From Meandrina meandrites (Eukaryota > Cnidaria > Anthozoa > Scleractinia > Meandrinidae), in contig OY855914.1 in assembly GCA_963693305.1 (NCBI GenBank), positions 14,158,699 to 14,222,698 on the forward strand: a DNA stretch of 64,000 nt. The letters run 5' to 3'. This document shows, in pieces, positions 50,818 to 62,319 of the stretch. Below the pieces are notes generated by a model. The model was not told the DNA's origin. It worked only from the letters and a program-made list of their open reading frames with translations, and made no database searches. The number at the start of each line of letters is the position of its first letter. Positions within the stretch are counted from its first letter, which is position 1. Made by a program: the position numbers and the translations under genes.

Positions 50818-53685
50818 CTACAAGAAAGCAGAGTAACATTTATTCAGGCAAAGGTGCTAAATGAAACCTTACTCTGTGACTATTCTAAACTGAAGTTATC
50901 TACAAAGTTATTATACCAGTGCTTTGCAGTGGTGGTGGTCCTTGTTCTTCCAAGTAAAAAATTTAGAAAAATTGTCTCACCTGGTTTCAGGTTTGTAGTA
51001 AAACAACACAGGAATTGCAACAAGAATAAGGGCCCACCATCTATACCATGGTTCTTCCCAGTCTTCCCACTGTCGCTTCTCTCCAGGTTTGAGAGGCTGT
51101 CAATAGAGGAATGAGAATCATGTAACAAACAAACAAACAACTAATAAACAATGTACAGTGCAGCCACTTTTAATTAATTCACATTCTTTTGTGCAGCCAT
51201 AATCCAATCAAAACCTGAGGAAGGGAGAAGAGTTATTTAAGTGGGCAATTAGATTTTTTTCTCACGATATTTTCAGTGGCTTCTAGTATGTTAATAATGT
51301 TTGGCGCTGTTTTTAGTGCAGAATGCACAATTTTGATGTGGGCTGTTGTCCACTTAACTGTAAAGGAAAACTTTGATTATCAATTAAGTAACTAAAATCA
51401 TTAATTCTTGGTTTGCATGTGACGTCATAAAATTCTAAACTCAATATTGTGAGGTCTTGTGAAATTTTTTTCTACACTAGGTTGAAGATGACCTAGAAAA
51501 AAATCGTTTAGCGAGTTTTCAGTCCTGTAGTGTCTGCCACTTTGAAAATACAGCATTTTGAATTCCCTAATTTTAACCTTGTGTGACAAAGATAGTGGCG
51601 GCGACAAAGCTGTACTGGTTGAGAAAAGGTCTCTTCTTATGGTTTTCAGCACTTTAAGCATTTTTAAGTCTTAGGAGATGTGTTTATGTGCATATATACA
51701 AGAGCTCACGAGCGAAGAGAAAGCGCTTTCATCGCAGAAGTGAACTTCAGATGATTTGGCTAATTTGTAGCGGCCATGTTGGTGTACCAACATGGCGTCT
51801 CCATACAAAGCTCTATAAATTTGCGTGAAACATTTTGGCAAATAACTCAGAAACGGCGCACCACAGAGACCTGAGACTTGGAGAAGTTTTCCAGTGTAGG
51901 TCTGTTATAACATGTCGTTTTTTTAGCTTCTTTCATTGAACGGTTTCTAATTAATTTTTTTATAGCATGACAGTGCAAGCCAGCAATTAATTATTTTTGT
52001 GAAGAGGACTGTTTGCAGTAGGTAAAATGTGGAGTATATCTATGTATATCTATATGAACAGCACAAGGACTATAAATCTGTTCCTGAAGACTCTGTGCTC
52101 CTTGTGGTACTATTCCTCCTGGAGCAGGAAACTTAGTGCTAAATGCATGTAAAAAAGATAAATCTATTACAGTGTACATGCTTCAACTCACAACCATTGT
52201 GTGACTTTCTCTGCGGTACGATTCTTGTAAACTCCGTGGGGCCAAGTTGAAACCGCAAAGTCATCAAATTAGCTCTATGTTTCTTTTGCTTCTATTTAGA
52301 AGACTGAACACAAACCTGTCATATCGATTGTTCTTTATCTGTGCCAAAGTTTCTTAAATGCAGTGTGCCTCAAGTTTCTAGGCCTGTTAATACCTGGTTG
52401 TCTTCCAATAAACTTACATTGAATCCGACTAAGACTGAATTCTTTGTAAAAACGTCAAGGCAACAGCAAATTTACTTGTCAGACAACCCATTTCTTACCA
52501 TCGAGGTGTCTTCAACAAAATCTCTAGTGGTATAGGTCAAGAATACTCACATTGAAAGTGTTTGTAAGAAAATTTCTTCAGCTTTAAGCTTAATTAAGCA
52601 TATTAGAAATTTTGTACCATTCTTCAATCTTTTGAACATTTTCAATGGTTTGGTAAAGCGTCAGTTTGACTACTGAAGCATAGTATGGGGGCGCTGCAAT
52701 ATAGGTCTCACAGAGAAACTTCAGAAGGTGCAAAACCATGCACCTTGTATGTTGCGGTCCACCCATTATGATTAAGGCTTCATTACCGGCCGCTGTTTAG
52801 GGAATGAGCCCACCCTCCTCTCCGAAAAAATCACTGGATGCATGGATTGACCATTGTTGAATTCCAGCAATCAGAAGGTCACCTGCCCAAATTGTGCAGG
52901 CAGCACAAATTATTTTTCTAGATCAGATTTCAAAATGACGAATGCAAGAGTGCAGTTTGATAAGGCATGTGTTCATGGTTTGGTGTGCTTTAATGTTCGA
53001 ACCTAAAAGATTTCCAACAAGAAAGCATTAGAGAAGATTGAAAATGATGAAAATGTTTTTGTAATTTGACCTACAATCAGCACCGGTGGTTATTCCCGTT
53101 ATTAACATCGTGAAAGAGATGCCGACATTCAAGTCCATAGCTGAGCCATTCAATCTCAATCAATCAATCAATCTTTATTTCGCTCTACAATTAAGTTTAA
53201 TTACATGCCTTGGATATATTTGTTGATTTCAAATAGGTCAGAGTAGAGCAGGAACTCTCGACAAACCCTTGTGGGCTTAACAAGGAAAGCGGCCCCTTAT
53301 GTTTAAGAGTATATTGTAAAATAATATATAATCAACATGTATAAGGCTTGTAAAACTATTATATTTAGATACCTACATAGCCATCACTGTTGTCAGTTCA
53401 ATTTTACACAGAGCGCACAGCAACACCATAAGTTAAATATCAAATCACTTCACTTGTACACTCATCAACTCCAGCTAATGTGTAAATGAGTGTAATGTAG
53501 TTTTTTTTATACTAATTCGTATAAACAAAAGCAATAACAACTACAATTACCTTCTCATTAAAGAGAAAACCGTTTGGTGGTTCTCTGTATTTTGTGAAAA
53601 TGCTTTGTCTTCGGGAAAATGTGGAACTCACTGCAAGATTTTGTCTGCATAAAGAAGCAGCCCTCAGGAAACTTCGAGCCGCCAT
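50670..53685 (-). CDS. NDUFB11: NADH dehydrogenase subunit NDUFB11 (ESSS)-like
   Basis: NDUFB11/ESSS is an accessory, single-helix subunit of the membrane arm of mitochondrial complex I. Three exons: 53685-53551, 51096-50981 and 50817-50670, phases 0 and 2, giving 132 residues. Residues 1-30 are a typical mitochondrial targeting peptide (MAARSFLRAASLCRQN, Arg/Ser-rich, no acids). Then come PPNGFLFNEKPLKPGEKRQW and EDWEEPWYRW, one membrane helix at about 66-79 (WALILVAIPVLFYY), and a helical tail PEVWARKEAEKIVAARD. The last resembles the EWSRREAERLVKYRE part of human NDUFB11 as I recall it. The C-terminus is Ala/Glu-rich and ends KLSNLKPFM. The identity rests on remembered motifs and overall layout, so another small mitochondrial inner-membrane protein remains possible. 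Intron 1 (2.4 kb) holds a LINE fragment. Confidence 0.72.
50981..51096 (-). CDS. NDUFB11: NDUFB11-like exon 2 (membrane helix)
   Basis: This exon is 116 bp, from acceptor TTGACAG to donor GTGAGA (phase 2). It encodes PLKPGEKRQWEDWEEPWYRW and WALILVAIPVLFYYKPET. Confidence 0.78.
51765..51800. repeat. Short palindrome GCCATGTTGGT-GT-ACCAACATGGC
   Basis: Perfect 11 bp arms with a 2 bp loop inside a diverged repeat in intron 1 of the NDUFB11-like gene. Confidence 0.65.
52360..53090 (+). pseudogene. LINE reverse transcriptase fragment
   Basis: Plus-strand reading gives NTWLSSNKLTLNPTKTEFF, then KISSALSLIKHIRNFVPFF, KRQFDY and WGRCNIGLTEKLQKVQN, the hallmark C-terminal half of a jockey/CR1-type reverse transcriptase. 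Stops and at least one frameshift make it dead. A short (ATCA)n-like tail CAATCAATCAATC is near 53155. Confidence 0.78.
53551..53685 (-). CDS. NDUFB11: NDUFB11-like exon 1 (mitochondrial targeting peptide)
   Basis: The ATG is at 53685-53683. The 45 codons include the basic presequence and REPPNGFLFNEK. Donor GTAATT, phase 0. Confidence 0.75.
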
Positions 53686-53788
53686 GTTGAAATACAGTTG
53701 CTTTCCCATAACGCCTTTCGGTTAGACAATTTCCCAGCAACTCGTGCGAGAAAAGAAACCGCCAGAGATCTGGGAACAAGATTACTAT

Positions 53789-53949
53789 TTGGAGTCAATC
53801 TTTGATTGACAGAAGTTAATGTATGGAGCGCAGCCCTAGCCTCGCACCGGCGCGGCCTCACTCCCACGGGAGCTCGACCTCGCGCGCCGTTCGTGCTGAC
53901 GCGTACATTGTGCAGTTTGCTCGCTGCAAGTTGTTTATTTTCGTCGCTC
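53789..53949 (+). repeat. Split direct repeat A1
   Basis: 161 bp beginning TTGGAGTCAATCTTTGATTG; no difference seen from A2. Confidence 0.88.
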
Positions 53950-54179
53950 TGTTCGCTGTTTTCTGCATGTTTTTCTGCGTCCATACTCGAAGCCACCACC
54001 TTATAATGTCCGATACACGTACCTAAGTGCCCCGGCCGACCTCTGGGGCCAACATCTAGCCCGGTTGCCGGTCAACGGCGCCGCAATTCTTCTGTGTGTC
54101 ATCGCCCGCCACTTTGACGCCGGTTTTCATTCATATCGTCCACCGGTACTGGCGCACGGCAAGCAATACCTTCTTCAGC

Positions 54180-54470
54180 GTGCCATAGTCCGGTTCAGGC
54201 CGTTCAGTCTATCCTGCAGTCTTACCTACTGCCTATGGTCCGGGCCGCCATTCAGCAGGCGTTCCAGGCTTGGCAGCAGACCTTCCTAAGTACCGCAGGT
54301 TTTTGCGTCGCTGTTTTTTCATCCACGCTGCCTTCGAGTGCACCCGCGGCAAGCCAGCAGTTCGCTATTTTACAAGCCTCTGGTCCGTTAGCCGACGGCT
54401 CCTTAAACAGTGCTGTGTTGTCAACCGGTCACAAACATCGTAAAAAACCAGGCTGCGAAACCTGATCGAC
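54180..54470 (+). pseudogene. Gag-like remnant of a DIRS-type element
   Basis: Readable pieces are MVRAAIQQAFQAWQQTFLST (from 54235) and SSAPAASQQFAILQASGPLA, Ala/Gln/Ser-rich as in gag regions of cnidarian DIRS/Ngaro elements. A related peptide GSPSFAPGATPLVPSPFALQ is read in repeat B (about 57920-57980). Only fragments remain. Confidence 0.5.
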
Positions 54471-54749
54471 AATTGGTAGAGCGTATAGCTAGATTGAGCT
54501 GCGACGGACTTTCGCTGGCGCCTACTTCATTTGCGCAGGGTTCGCTTCGACTATTTTACCGGGATCCTCTCAACCTGTCTCCTCTCCAACCACTTCGTCG
54601 CTAGCAGGTGAGTCGTGTCTTTTCATCTTTCGTTTCGTTCTGCCTTTGTCCGGCCGGCCTCGCTTCTTACGCGGCCGGTGCCATCACTGGTTAGCGCCCC
54701 CACCCCTCACTAGTTACATGGCTCTCATCGTGACGCCCCTTTCGCCCAC

Positions 54750-57745
54750 GACGGACCAAGTTCGGCATTACGCTGGCCTCGCAAACGCTCTGATCTTTCA
54801 TTGTCGCGTACACGGGATTCGCAAGGAGTTCGTCACTAACACTCCTATCGCGAACACGGACTCGCAAACGCCCAGGTCGCGTACGCTGGGCTGTCGAGTG
54901 TCGGGTGTCACCTTCGCTGGATTCTCCGACGCTGGTGTCACAAGCACAGGTCTCACCGACAATTTCTGTCATGTACCTTGGACCCACAGCCGCTGCCGTC
55001 GAGACATTGGACTCGCAAACGCTCGATTACGCAGTCGGGTTTTGCAAACGTTCTTGTCACGCACACGGGGCACGCACACGTTTCTGTCACGTATGCTGGA
55101 CTCCCAGAGGCAGCTGTCACAACGCTGGACCCACGGACGCTACTGGTAGGATTACATTGGATTGGTTGGTTTGCTTACATTGGTTTCACAAACGCTGCTA
55201 TCTCGAGCACGTTGGACTCTCAGACGCTACTATCCTTATCACAGACCCACAGAGGCTGCTGTCAGGCAAATTGGACTCACAGACGCTGCTCACGAACGCA
55301 TGGTCACGCATATAGGACTCGCTACCGCCCCTGTTGCGAACCCTGCACTCGCAAAGCTTCGGATACGCACACAGGTTTTGTACACGTTCCTTTCACGCAC
55401 ATAAAACTCGCAAACGTTTCTGTCACGTTCGCTGGATTCCTAAACGTCTCTCTCTCAGTCACTGGGATACACCGACACTCTTGGTCATGTCCATTCACGA
55501 ACTCTGCTGTCTCGAACTCAGGTCTCGCATACGCTCCTGTTTACGAACACAGGACTCGCAAACGCTCCTCTCACGAACGGAGGACTCGCAAATGCCCTTT
55601 TCACGCACTCCGGTCGCACAAACGGTCCCGTCCCGTACGCTTGACTCCCAGACGCAGCTGTCACAACGCTGGACTCACTGACGCTATTAGTTGGATTACA
55701 TTGGATTGGTTGGATTGATTGATTACACTGGTTTCACAATCGCTGCTATCTCGCTGGTTGGCTATTGGTTGGATTAATTACATTGGATTGGCCGGTTTGA
55801 TTACACTGGTTTCACAAATGCTGCTATCTTGATCACAATGGCCTCTCAGACGCTAATGTCCCTATCAAGACCCACAGAGGCTGCTGTCAGGCAAATTGGA
55901 TTCACAGGAGCTGCACACGAAGGCATGGTCACGCATATAGGACTCGCTACGCTCCTGTTGCGACCCCTGCACTCGCAAATCCTCGGATACGCACACAGGT
56001 TTTGTACACGTTCCTTTCACGCACATAAAACTCGCAAACGTTTCTGTCACTTTCGCTGGTTTCCCAAACGTCGCTCACACAACCACAGGATACCCTGATG
56101 CTCTTGGTCATGTACATTCACAAACTCTGCTGTCACGTACTCAGGCCGCATACGCTCCTGTTTACGAACACAGGACTCGCAAACGCTCCTCTCACGAACG
56201 GAGGACTCGCAAACGCCCTGTCACGCACTCGGGTCACACAAACGGTCCCGTCACGTACGCTGGACTCCCAGATGCAGCTGTCACAACGCTGGACTCACTG
56301 ACGCTTTTGGTAGGATTACGTTGGATTGATTACACTGGTTTCACAAACGCTGCTATCTCGTTGGTTGGCTATTGGTTGGATTACGTTGGATTGGCTGGAT
56401 TGATTACACTGGTTTCACAAACGCTGCGATCTCGTTGGTTGGCTATTGATTGGTTTACATTGAACTGGTTGGTTTGAGTACACCGGTTTCACAAACGCTG
56501 CTATCTCGATCACGTTGGACTCTCAGACGCTACTATCCTTATCACAGACCCACAGAGGCTGCTGTCAGGCAATTGGACTCACAGACTCACGAATGCATGG
56601 TCACGCTCATAGGACTCGCTGATGCTCCTGTTGCGAACCCTGCACTCGCAAATCTTCGGATACGCACACAGGGTTTGTACACGTTCCTCTCACGCACATA
56701 AAACTCGCAAACGTTTCTGTCACGTTCGCTGGATTCCCAAACGTCTCTCTCTCAGCCACTGGGATACACGGACACTCTTGGTCATGTCCATTCACAAACT
56801 CTGCTGTCACGAACTCAGGTCTCGCAAACGCTCCTGTTTACGAACACAGGACTCGCGAACGTTCCTTTCACGAACGCAAGTCTCGCTACGCCCTGTCACG
56901 CTCTCGGAACACGCAAACGCTCATGTCACAATCAAGACTCACCAACGTTCCTCTCACGCACACAGGGTTGGCGAACGCCGCGGTCACAAAAACGGGATTC
57001 ACAGAGGCTGTTGTCTTCTACATTTAGTTTCACCGTCTTTGATGGCACAGTCCCAGTATTCACAGACGCTGCTCTCACGAACGAAGGATTCGCAAGGGTC
57101 CGGTCAGGCACACAGAACTAGCAAACGCCTCTGTCACCCATACAGTACTTGCAAACGCTCGGTCATGCACGCAGGACCCACAATCGCTCCATTGACGTAC
57201 AAAGAACTCGCGAATGCTCCTGTTGCGCACTCAGGACTCGCAAACGCTCGGTCACGCGCACAGAACTCGCGAACGCTAACGTTACGTACGCTGGATTTTC
57301 TAACTCTGCTTTCACCAACGCTCACAGATGCTGTTGTCATGCACCGACATTGGTGTTTCAGTTGCCGCTCTCATGATCACAGGACTCGCAAACGTTGGTG
57401 TCACGAACACCGGCTTTGTACACGCTCGGTCACGCTCACAGGAGTCCCAAATCGCTCCCGCTACAATTGTAGGACTCAGAAATGCTCCTGTCACGTACGC
57501 TGTACTCCCAGATGCTGCTGTCACGAACACAGGACTCGAAGACGCCTCTTCCCCGTACACACGATTCGGAGCCGCTCTTATCACGCACACCGGACTCGCA
57601 TTCGCTCCTATCATGTACGCCGGACTCTCACATGCGGCTGTCTTACGTAAAGACAGGACGTACAGACGCTGCTGACTCGTACACTGGACTGTCAGACGCC
57701 GCTGTCACGAACACAGTTTCAGACGCTGCTGTCGCGAACTCGCAA
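54750..57745 (+). repeat. 3 kb degenerate 30 bp tandem array
   Basis: The unit is close to ACGAACACAGGACTCGCAAA CGCTCCTGTC (30 bp), repeated perhaps a hundred times with much variation. Because 30 is a multiple of 3, long open frames arise by chance (for example 56622-57650, decapeptides like HRTRKRS). Blocks including TTGGATTACATTGGATTGG and CCCACAGAGGCTGCTGTCAG recur at 55246, 55871 and 56549, so there is a higher order of about 625-680 bp. Confidence 0.8.
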
Positions 57746-57876
57746 CCACCGTGCCACGCACATACGCTCCTTTTAGTCCACTCCGGTCAGGCCACGCCCG
57801 GCAATGCAAAGCGCCATGCACCAGGTCGTACCCCCTTCGTGCTGCTTGGAGCCCTCCTCGCTCCAGCTCGTCAGTT

Positions 57877-58026
57877 TGGCGTCGGTTTCCATAGCAACCG
57901 TCCAAGCACCTACTTCCTCAGTCGGGTCCCCTTCCTTCGCTCCGGGGGCCACTCCTCTGGTGCCCAGTCCCTTTGCATTGCAGGCCAAACACCGCCTTCG
58001 CTTTGCGTAGCGTAATTAGACATTAA
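57877..58026 (+). repeat. Split direct repeat B1
   Basis: 150 bp from TGGCGTCGGTTTCCATAGCA to GTAATTAGACATTAA; no difference seen from B2. Confidence 0.88.
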
Positions 58027-58187
58027 TTGGAGTCAATCTTTGATTGACAGAAGTTAATGTATGGAGCGCAGCCCTAGCCTCGCACCGGCGCGGCCTCACT
58101 CCCACGGGAGCTCGACCTCGCGCGCCGTTCGTGCTGACGCGTACATTGTGCAGTTTGCTCGCTGCAAGTTGTTTATTTTCGTCGCTC
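58027..58187 (+). repeat. Split direct repeat A2
   Basis: Copy of A1, directly abutting B1. Confidence 0.88.
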
Positions 58188-58286
58188 CCACCCTACCCTG
58201 CTCCCCTTAATTACGTTTTCTATTTCTTTTTTCTTTTTTACTCCACTGGCTCCGGTCAGTGTGACTTATGCAAAGGGTTTTTGCTG

Positions 58287-58436
58287 TGGCGTCGGTTTCC
58301 ATAGCAACCGTCCAAGCACCTACTTCCTCAGTCGGGTCCCCTTCCTTCGCTCCGGGGGCCACTCCTCTGGTGCCCAGTCCCTTTGCATTGCAGGCCAAAC
58401 ACCGCCTTCGCTTTGCGTAGCGTAATTAGACATTAA
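58287..58436 (+). repeat. Split direct repeat B2
   Basis: Copy of B1 forming the right end of the element. Confidence 0.88.
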
Positions 58437-59450
58437 CAAACTCAGAAAACCACAATCTCGTTCCCAGAGTCCACAGGCTCCACGGTCAGCGGTTTAGTCG
58501 CCGGGTGAAACTCTGGGGAAATGGAATTATTCGAATTAATTCGAATTTTTTTGATTGGCTGTTTCAATACAATAGCCTTCGAACTCAGACGTATTTCCGG
58601 AAGTTGCTTATGAAGCTTTTAGCAGCCATTTTGCCGAGATTTTTGGAGTTCGTTCGTTTGTGTTTTGCAGTATCTTGGCCTTAAACCGCGATTTACGATG
58701 CCATTTCCCGTTTCGTTTCCAAGGTAGGTAAAAACTAGCTTTAGATTTTGGTATTCACCCATTTTTCACCCGGTTTTTTAATAGTATTTTCTTCGATCGA
58801 GGAGCTGGAAATAATTTGTCTGATGTGTTTTTTATACAACTCCGAGTTTTTGGTAAATTCTGGTGCTTTTCTGAGTGTAAATACATCCCGGCGACTGCAT
58901 CTGTGTGCAACGCCGGCTGTTATGCAGGAATATTGTTTATATTGAAAATTATCGGACATTGATTATGTAGAGTATTTATTGTAATAAAGGAAATAGAAAA
59001 CTTCCATATTTGCAACAGGGCATGCAACTGTTTATGAGAATTTCTTTACACAGTTGGTAATGGTATGTGAAAAAATTGTGAACCACATTGAACCTTGAAA
59101 GGGCATGATATAAAGTTCAAACACTAGTCCTTACTTAGAAAACTGCACTTTCCTTGTTGATATACTTTTACAATGTTTACCCATTGGTCTCAGATGGAAA
59201 AGATATAACTCTCTCTCTCTTGATTCCTACAATAATTTATTCTAAAATTACCCCTTTACCACCACCCCAGCCAAACCACCAACTGCTTAAGACTGTGGAA
59301 ACCTGGATGGACTTATAGGCCACTAGGCTCAAATGAAGATTTAACCAAGAGTTGTGCTGTCCTATATATCATCCCCTATTGCAATTGTTACACAATCATT
59401 TCTTTCTAATGGCTTCAAGGACTCGCACCATAAAGCGCCTTTTGTGATCA

Positions 59451-59699
59451 TTGATATATTTTAATTTATTTTTGCAGGTCCTGCAGTTGGCTAAATTACA
59501 ACCAATAGACACCTATGTCCACCAACTGTTACATGAGAATAAAGTTGACATTTTTGCCACTCATTCTGACTGCTTATCATTTTGTGTTTTGTACAAGTTA
59601 CTGGGTGGTGTTTATTCCAGCCCACACCTCTTGACAGTCTTGTGGAGTTTCAGGGGTCTTTGCAAGATATGTTTATTTCACAAATATTTGTTTTGGTGA
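59451..59699 (+). CDS. Unassigned small ORF inside TIR element
   Basis: 82 codons. A good acceptor TTTTTGCAG lies at 59470-59478, followed by VLQLAKLQPIDTYVHQLLHE NKVDIF and a hydrophobic end. I do not recognise it. It could be a 3' exon of a transposon gene whose start is ATGCCATTTCCCG at about 58699 with donor GTAGGT, but the phases do not join cleanly. Confidence 0.2.
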   Translation: MIYFNLFLQVLQLAKLQPIDTYVHQLLHENKVDIFATHSDCLSFCVLYKLLGGVYSSPHLLTVLWSFRGLCKICLFHKYLFW

Positions 59700-59756
59700 A
59701 TCTGCCGAATCAGATCAAATCTATGTAACTTGCCAAAATAACCTGTGGTACAACAA

Positions 59757-60000
59757 ACAAGATGGGGGGCACAGTGGGCTAATGTAAGGCCCCACCACTA
59801 AACTTCGGATTGAATGCTCCAGGTTTCAAGCCCCAGCCAGGCTCATTGTGTTGTGTTCTGGGAAAGACACTTAACTCTCAAATATAAATGGGTTCCAACA
59901 AATATACCTTTGGCAGTATTCCTGCAATGGACTAATATTCCATCCGGGGGGACAGGGGAAGAAGAGATATGCCTAGTCACTTAATGCTACAGAAATGGGG
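59757..60000 (+). repeat. tRNA-derived SINE
   Basis: GGGGGGCACAGTGGGCTAAT (A box) and GCTCCAGGTTTCAAGCCCC (B box) are followed by TTGTGTTCTGGGAAAGACAC TTAACTC, a conserved central domain of invertebrate SINEs as I recall it. The tail is not clear. Confidence 0.68.
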
Positions 60001-60924
60001 TAACACAACAAGCCATTCAAGCAATCTATGACACACAAGCAGTATTTCTTGGGCTGTGCTGGCTGCATGCAGTTGGGGGTAGGCTATGTACAGAAAACCA
60101 ATACCATATTCAACCAATATTCACATGGTAGCACTCAGTGAATGTTACAAATGAATGCTAAATCAGTTCAAAGAAACACCCTTGGCGAACTTTAATTTCA
60201 GCAAAAATAAAGTACAATTACACTGTATTCATAAATGCAAAGCCATATTTTTCTGATAAGTGACAGCATTTTATAAATGCTTTAAACAGTCACTTGTATC
60301 TACAAATAGTTCGGTTAAAGATAAAACAAATTCATCATTCGTCTAATGAGTTACAAATGCCAGAGGAAATTTTCGATTTTAAGTCATGACGAAAATGTAC
60401 CGAGGACCTTCGTCAACAACAGAGGGAAAATGAATAAATTTGAGTAAAACTATCTAGAATATTTCTCGTTCTTTAAGCATGAGAAAAGCGTGACTACGTT
60501 AGAAATCGGTGGGGGCGAAATCGGTTGGGAGCGAAACCTGCATCATTCGTAAAACCGATGACAAACGAGCAAGAAGTTCCATGGGACGAAAACCAAACCG
60601 CTACATATCTGTTATTGCTACGGACCGCCAAAGTCCAGCTTTTTTGGTGAAACCAATCTTGCAACTGTAGTCTCCCACTGTAGTGGAAAATACGGCACAT
60701 AATTGCTTACCTGCCTATTCGATTGTATTTCAATGAAAATTTGATTTTCGAAATGAGCTTTCGATCGGCGTGCAGTTGCTCCGTGCTCTCACGGCCGTCG
60801 TTTACAATGCTGTGTGTAAATGTTGATTCGACCACTGGCCTTCCTCGAAAGATTTCTTCCAGAGAAAAAATATATTCGTATACAACTTGGCATTACGTCT
60901 CCCTTTGTTTACGTTTGTCCTCCA

Positions 60925-61016
60925 GGGCCCAGTTGTTCGAAGCGTGGATAACGCTATCCACCGGATAAATCGCTATCCAGCGGACAAGTGTTGGCAAAAC
61001 AAACTACGCTATCCAC

Positions 61017-61051
<35 letters not shown>

Positions 61052-61071
61052 ACCTTTGAACAACTGGGGCC
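60925..61071. mobile_element. 147 bp palindromic MITE
   Basis: GGGCCCAGTTGTTCGAA with GGATAACGCTATCCACCGGA TAAATC and the complementary right arm ending GAACAACTGGGGCC form a near-perfect hairpin. Confidence 0.82.
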
Positions 61072-61131
61072 AGGAGCTTACACAATCCAGACAATCTGAC
61101 GTGCATGTTTTGCTTTCAAACAGCACTATCG

Positions 61132-61440
61132 ATCTATCGCAGTTTTCCCGTTGAGCTGCTTTTTCTTCAAAGGAGCCTTTAAATCAGCCATAAAAGCGTT
61201 GATCCACTTGACTTTACGAGTTGTATATCGAGTCGTATATCGCGATCGAGAGAGTGGAGTTCTCAGATTTTTATACTGACGACTGACCCCATTCTCGTCC
61301 CCAGAGGCCGCGATCCTTCTGGTCTGCGCCACTGAGCCTTCGGTTTTTCCCGATTTTTTCACTTCCGTTTTACTAGCTAAGCATGCGCACAACAACCGGA
61401 ACCCATGAATTCGTGGGAAAAAAATTCCATTTCCCCAGAG
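61132..61440 (-). CDS. Unassigned small basic ORF inside TIR element
   Basis: The minus strand reads VAQTRRIAASGDENGVSRQY, then RSRYTTRYTTRKVKWINAFM ADLKAPLKKKQLNGK and a stop. It is basic and begins next to the right TIR. No family is recognised; it may be a chance frame. Confidence 0.2.
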
Positions 61441-61615
61441 TTTCACCCGGCGACTAAACCGCTGACCGTGGAGCCTGTGGACTCTGGGAACGAGATTGAG
61501 AAAACCATTGGGAGTGACTATTCAGCACTCAGTTGATGTTGTGAGACTTCTCATTTTTCCATACATGAAGTATAAATCACACTTAACATTTTTTTTTCAA
61601 GTTAAGGTGATTCCA

Positions 61616-62249
61616 CTGAAAAAGAAGGAGTAATCAAAATTTTCTAAGACTCGGTCCAGTTCATAATTGTGTTATAAGCATTGCAAAAATGCAATAAAAA
61701 ATAGGGGTCACCGTGCTCGTTTTTGTGCAACCTGGATGGCTATTATGGTAAATATATGACCCACGAGGTTTATATTAGGAATCCTAGTAATCCGAAAAGG
61801 GAACTATCATTTCTAGAAAAAAATCATTTCTTGCATTAAAATATCGAAGCAGTTATACAAAATAGACTTAAATCTTACATAACAAACTATTTTAATTGAA
61901 CTGGAATTGAGATTATAAAAGAAATTAGAGATTTTGCTGCGTGCGCACGTAAGCAGCACTACCAAAATACGTGCTTTTTAAAGCATTCAAATAAAAATAT
62001 CTCAAAATAGAATAATCAACTTTTCTTTAAATCGCGATATATTGTAGTCAACCGTATGTCATTTAAGTTAATGCATTAAAAAATGGGGGTCACCGTGCTC
62101 GTTTAGAAGAAAATAACCACTTATTTCCCTGCTAAGCCTAATCTGAAGGAAATGCCGTAATGTTGTGTGCGCGAGCGCTCGTGCGCGCGCTAAAAGACGC
62201 GAAAAATCGTGCGCAGCAAGGATGCGCAATGCAATTCAGTGGAATCACC
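61616..62249. mobile_element. TTAAGGTGATTCC MITE, nested
   Basis: TTAAGGTGATTCCACTGAA at 61612 is mirrored by TTCAGTGGAATCACC ending 62249; TTAA is missing on the right. It contains AAAAATAGGGGTCACCGTGC and AAAAATGGGGGTCACCGTGC. Confidence 0.58.
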
Positions 62250-62319
62250 GTCGGATTACCGCGCGGGAATTCGCAATGCAATTCAGTGGAATCACCGTCG
62301 GATTACCGCGCGGGAACGC
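62226..62319 (+). repeat. 47 bp tandem duplication
   Basis: GCAATGCAATTCAGTGGAAT begins at 62226 and again at 62273, and both copies run to CGGATTACCGCGCGGGAA. Confidence 0.85.

Larger units (their letters stand above)
53789..58436 (+). mobile_element. 4.65 kb split-direct-repeat (PAT/Ngaro/DIRS-type) element, non-autonomous
   Basis: Repeat A occurs at 53789-53949 (A1) and 58027-58187 (A2), and repeat B at 57877-58026 (B1) and 58287-58436 (B2). The order is A1-internal-B1-A2-B2, the split direct repeats of PAT/Ngaro tyrosine-recombinase retrotransposons. The copies of A (161 bp) and of B (150 bp) look identical, so the insertion is young or homogenised. The interior has no reverse transcriptase or recombinase: it holds a gag-like remnant (about 54180-54470) and a 3 kb 30 bp tandem array. 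No target duplication is expected for this class. Confidence 0.75.
58447..61500. mobile_element. ~3 kb element with ~75 bp TIRs
   Basis: 58447 to about 58525 (AAAACCACAATCTCGTTCCC ... AACTCTGGGGAAATGGAAT) is a near-exact reverse complement of about 61427-61500. Small ORFs inside are listed separately. A hairpin MITE and a SINE are nested. It abuts the split-repeat element (ending 58436). Confidence 0.75.

Noticed and set aside
51991..52179. Possible extra exon of the NDUFB11-like gene (peptide TKFPAPGGIVPQGAQ)
   Set aside because: It has an acceptor-like TTTAG but no donor; exon 1 and exon 2 join in phase 0 without it.
56622..57650. 342-codon open frame, the longest in the window
   Set aside because: It lies entirely within the 30 bp tandem array; a unit length divisible by three keeps frames open. 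Composition is low-complexity and no domain is visible.
54750..57745. Possible CRISPR-like array
   Set aside because: The repeats are directly tandem with no unique spacers, and the window is clearly eukaryotic.
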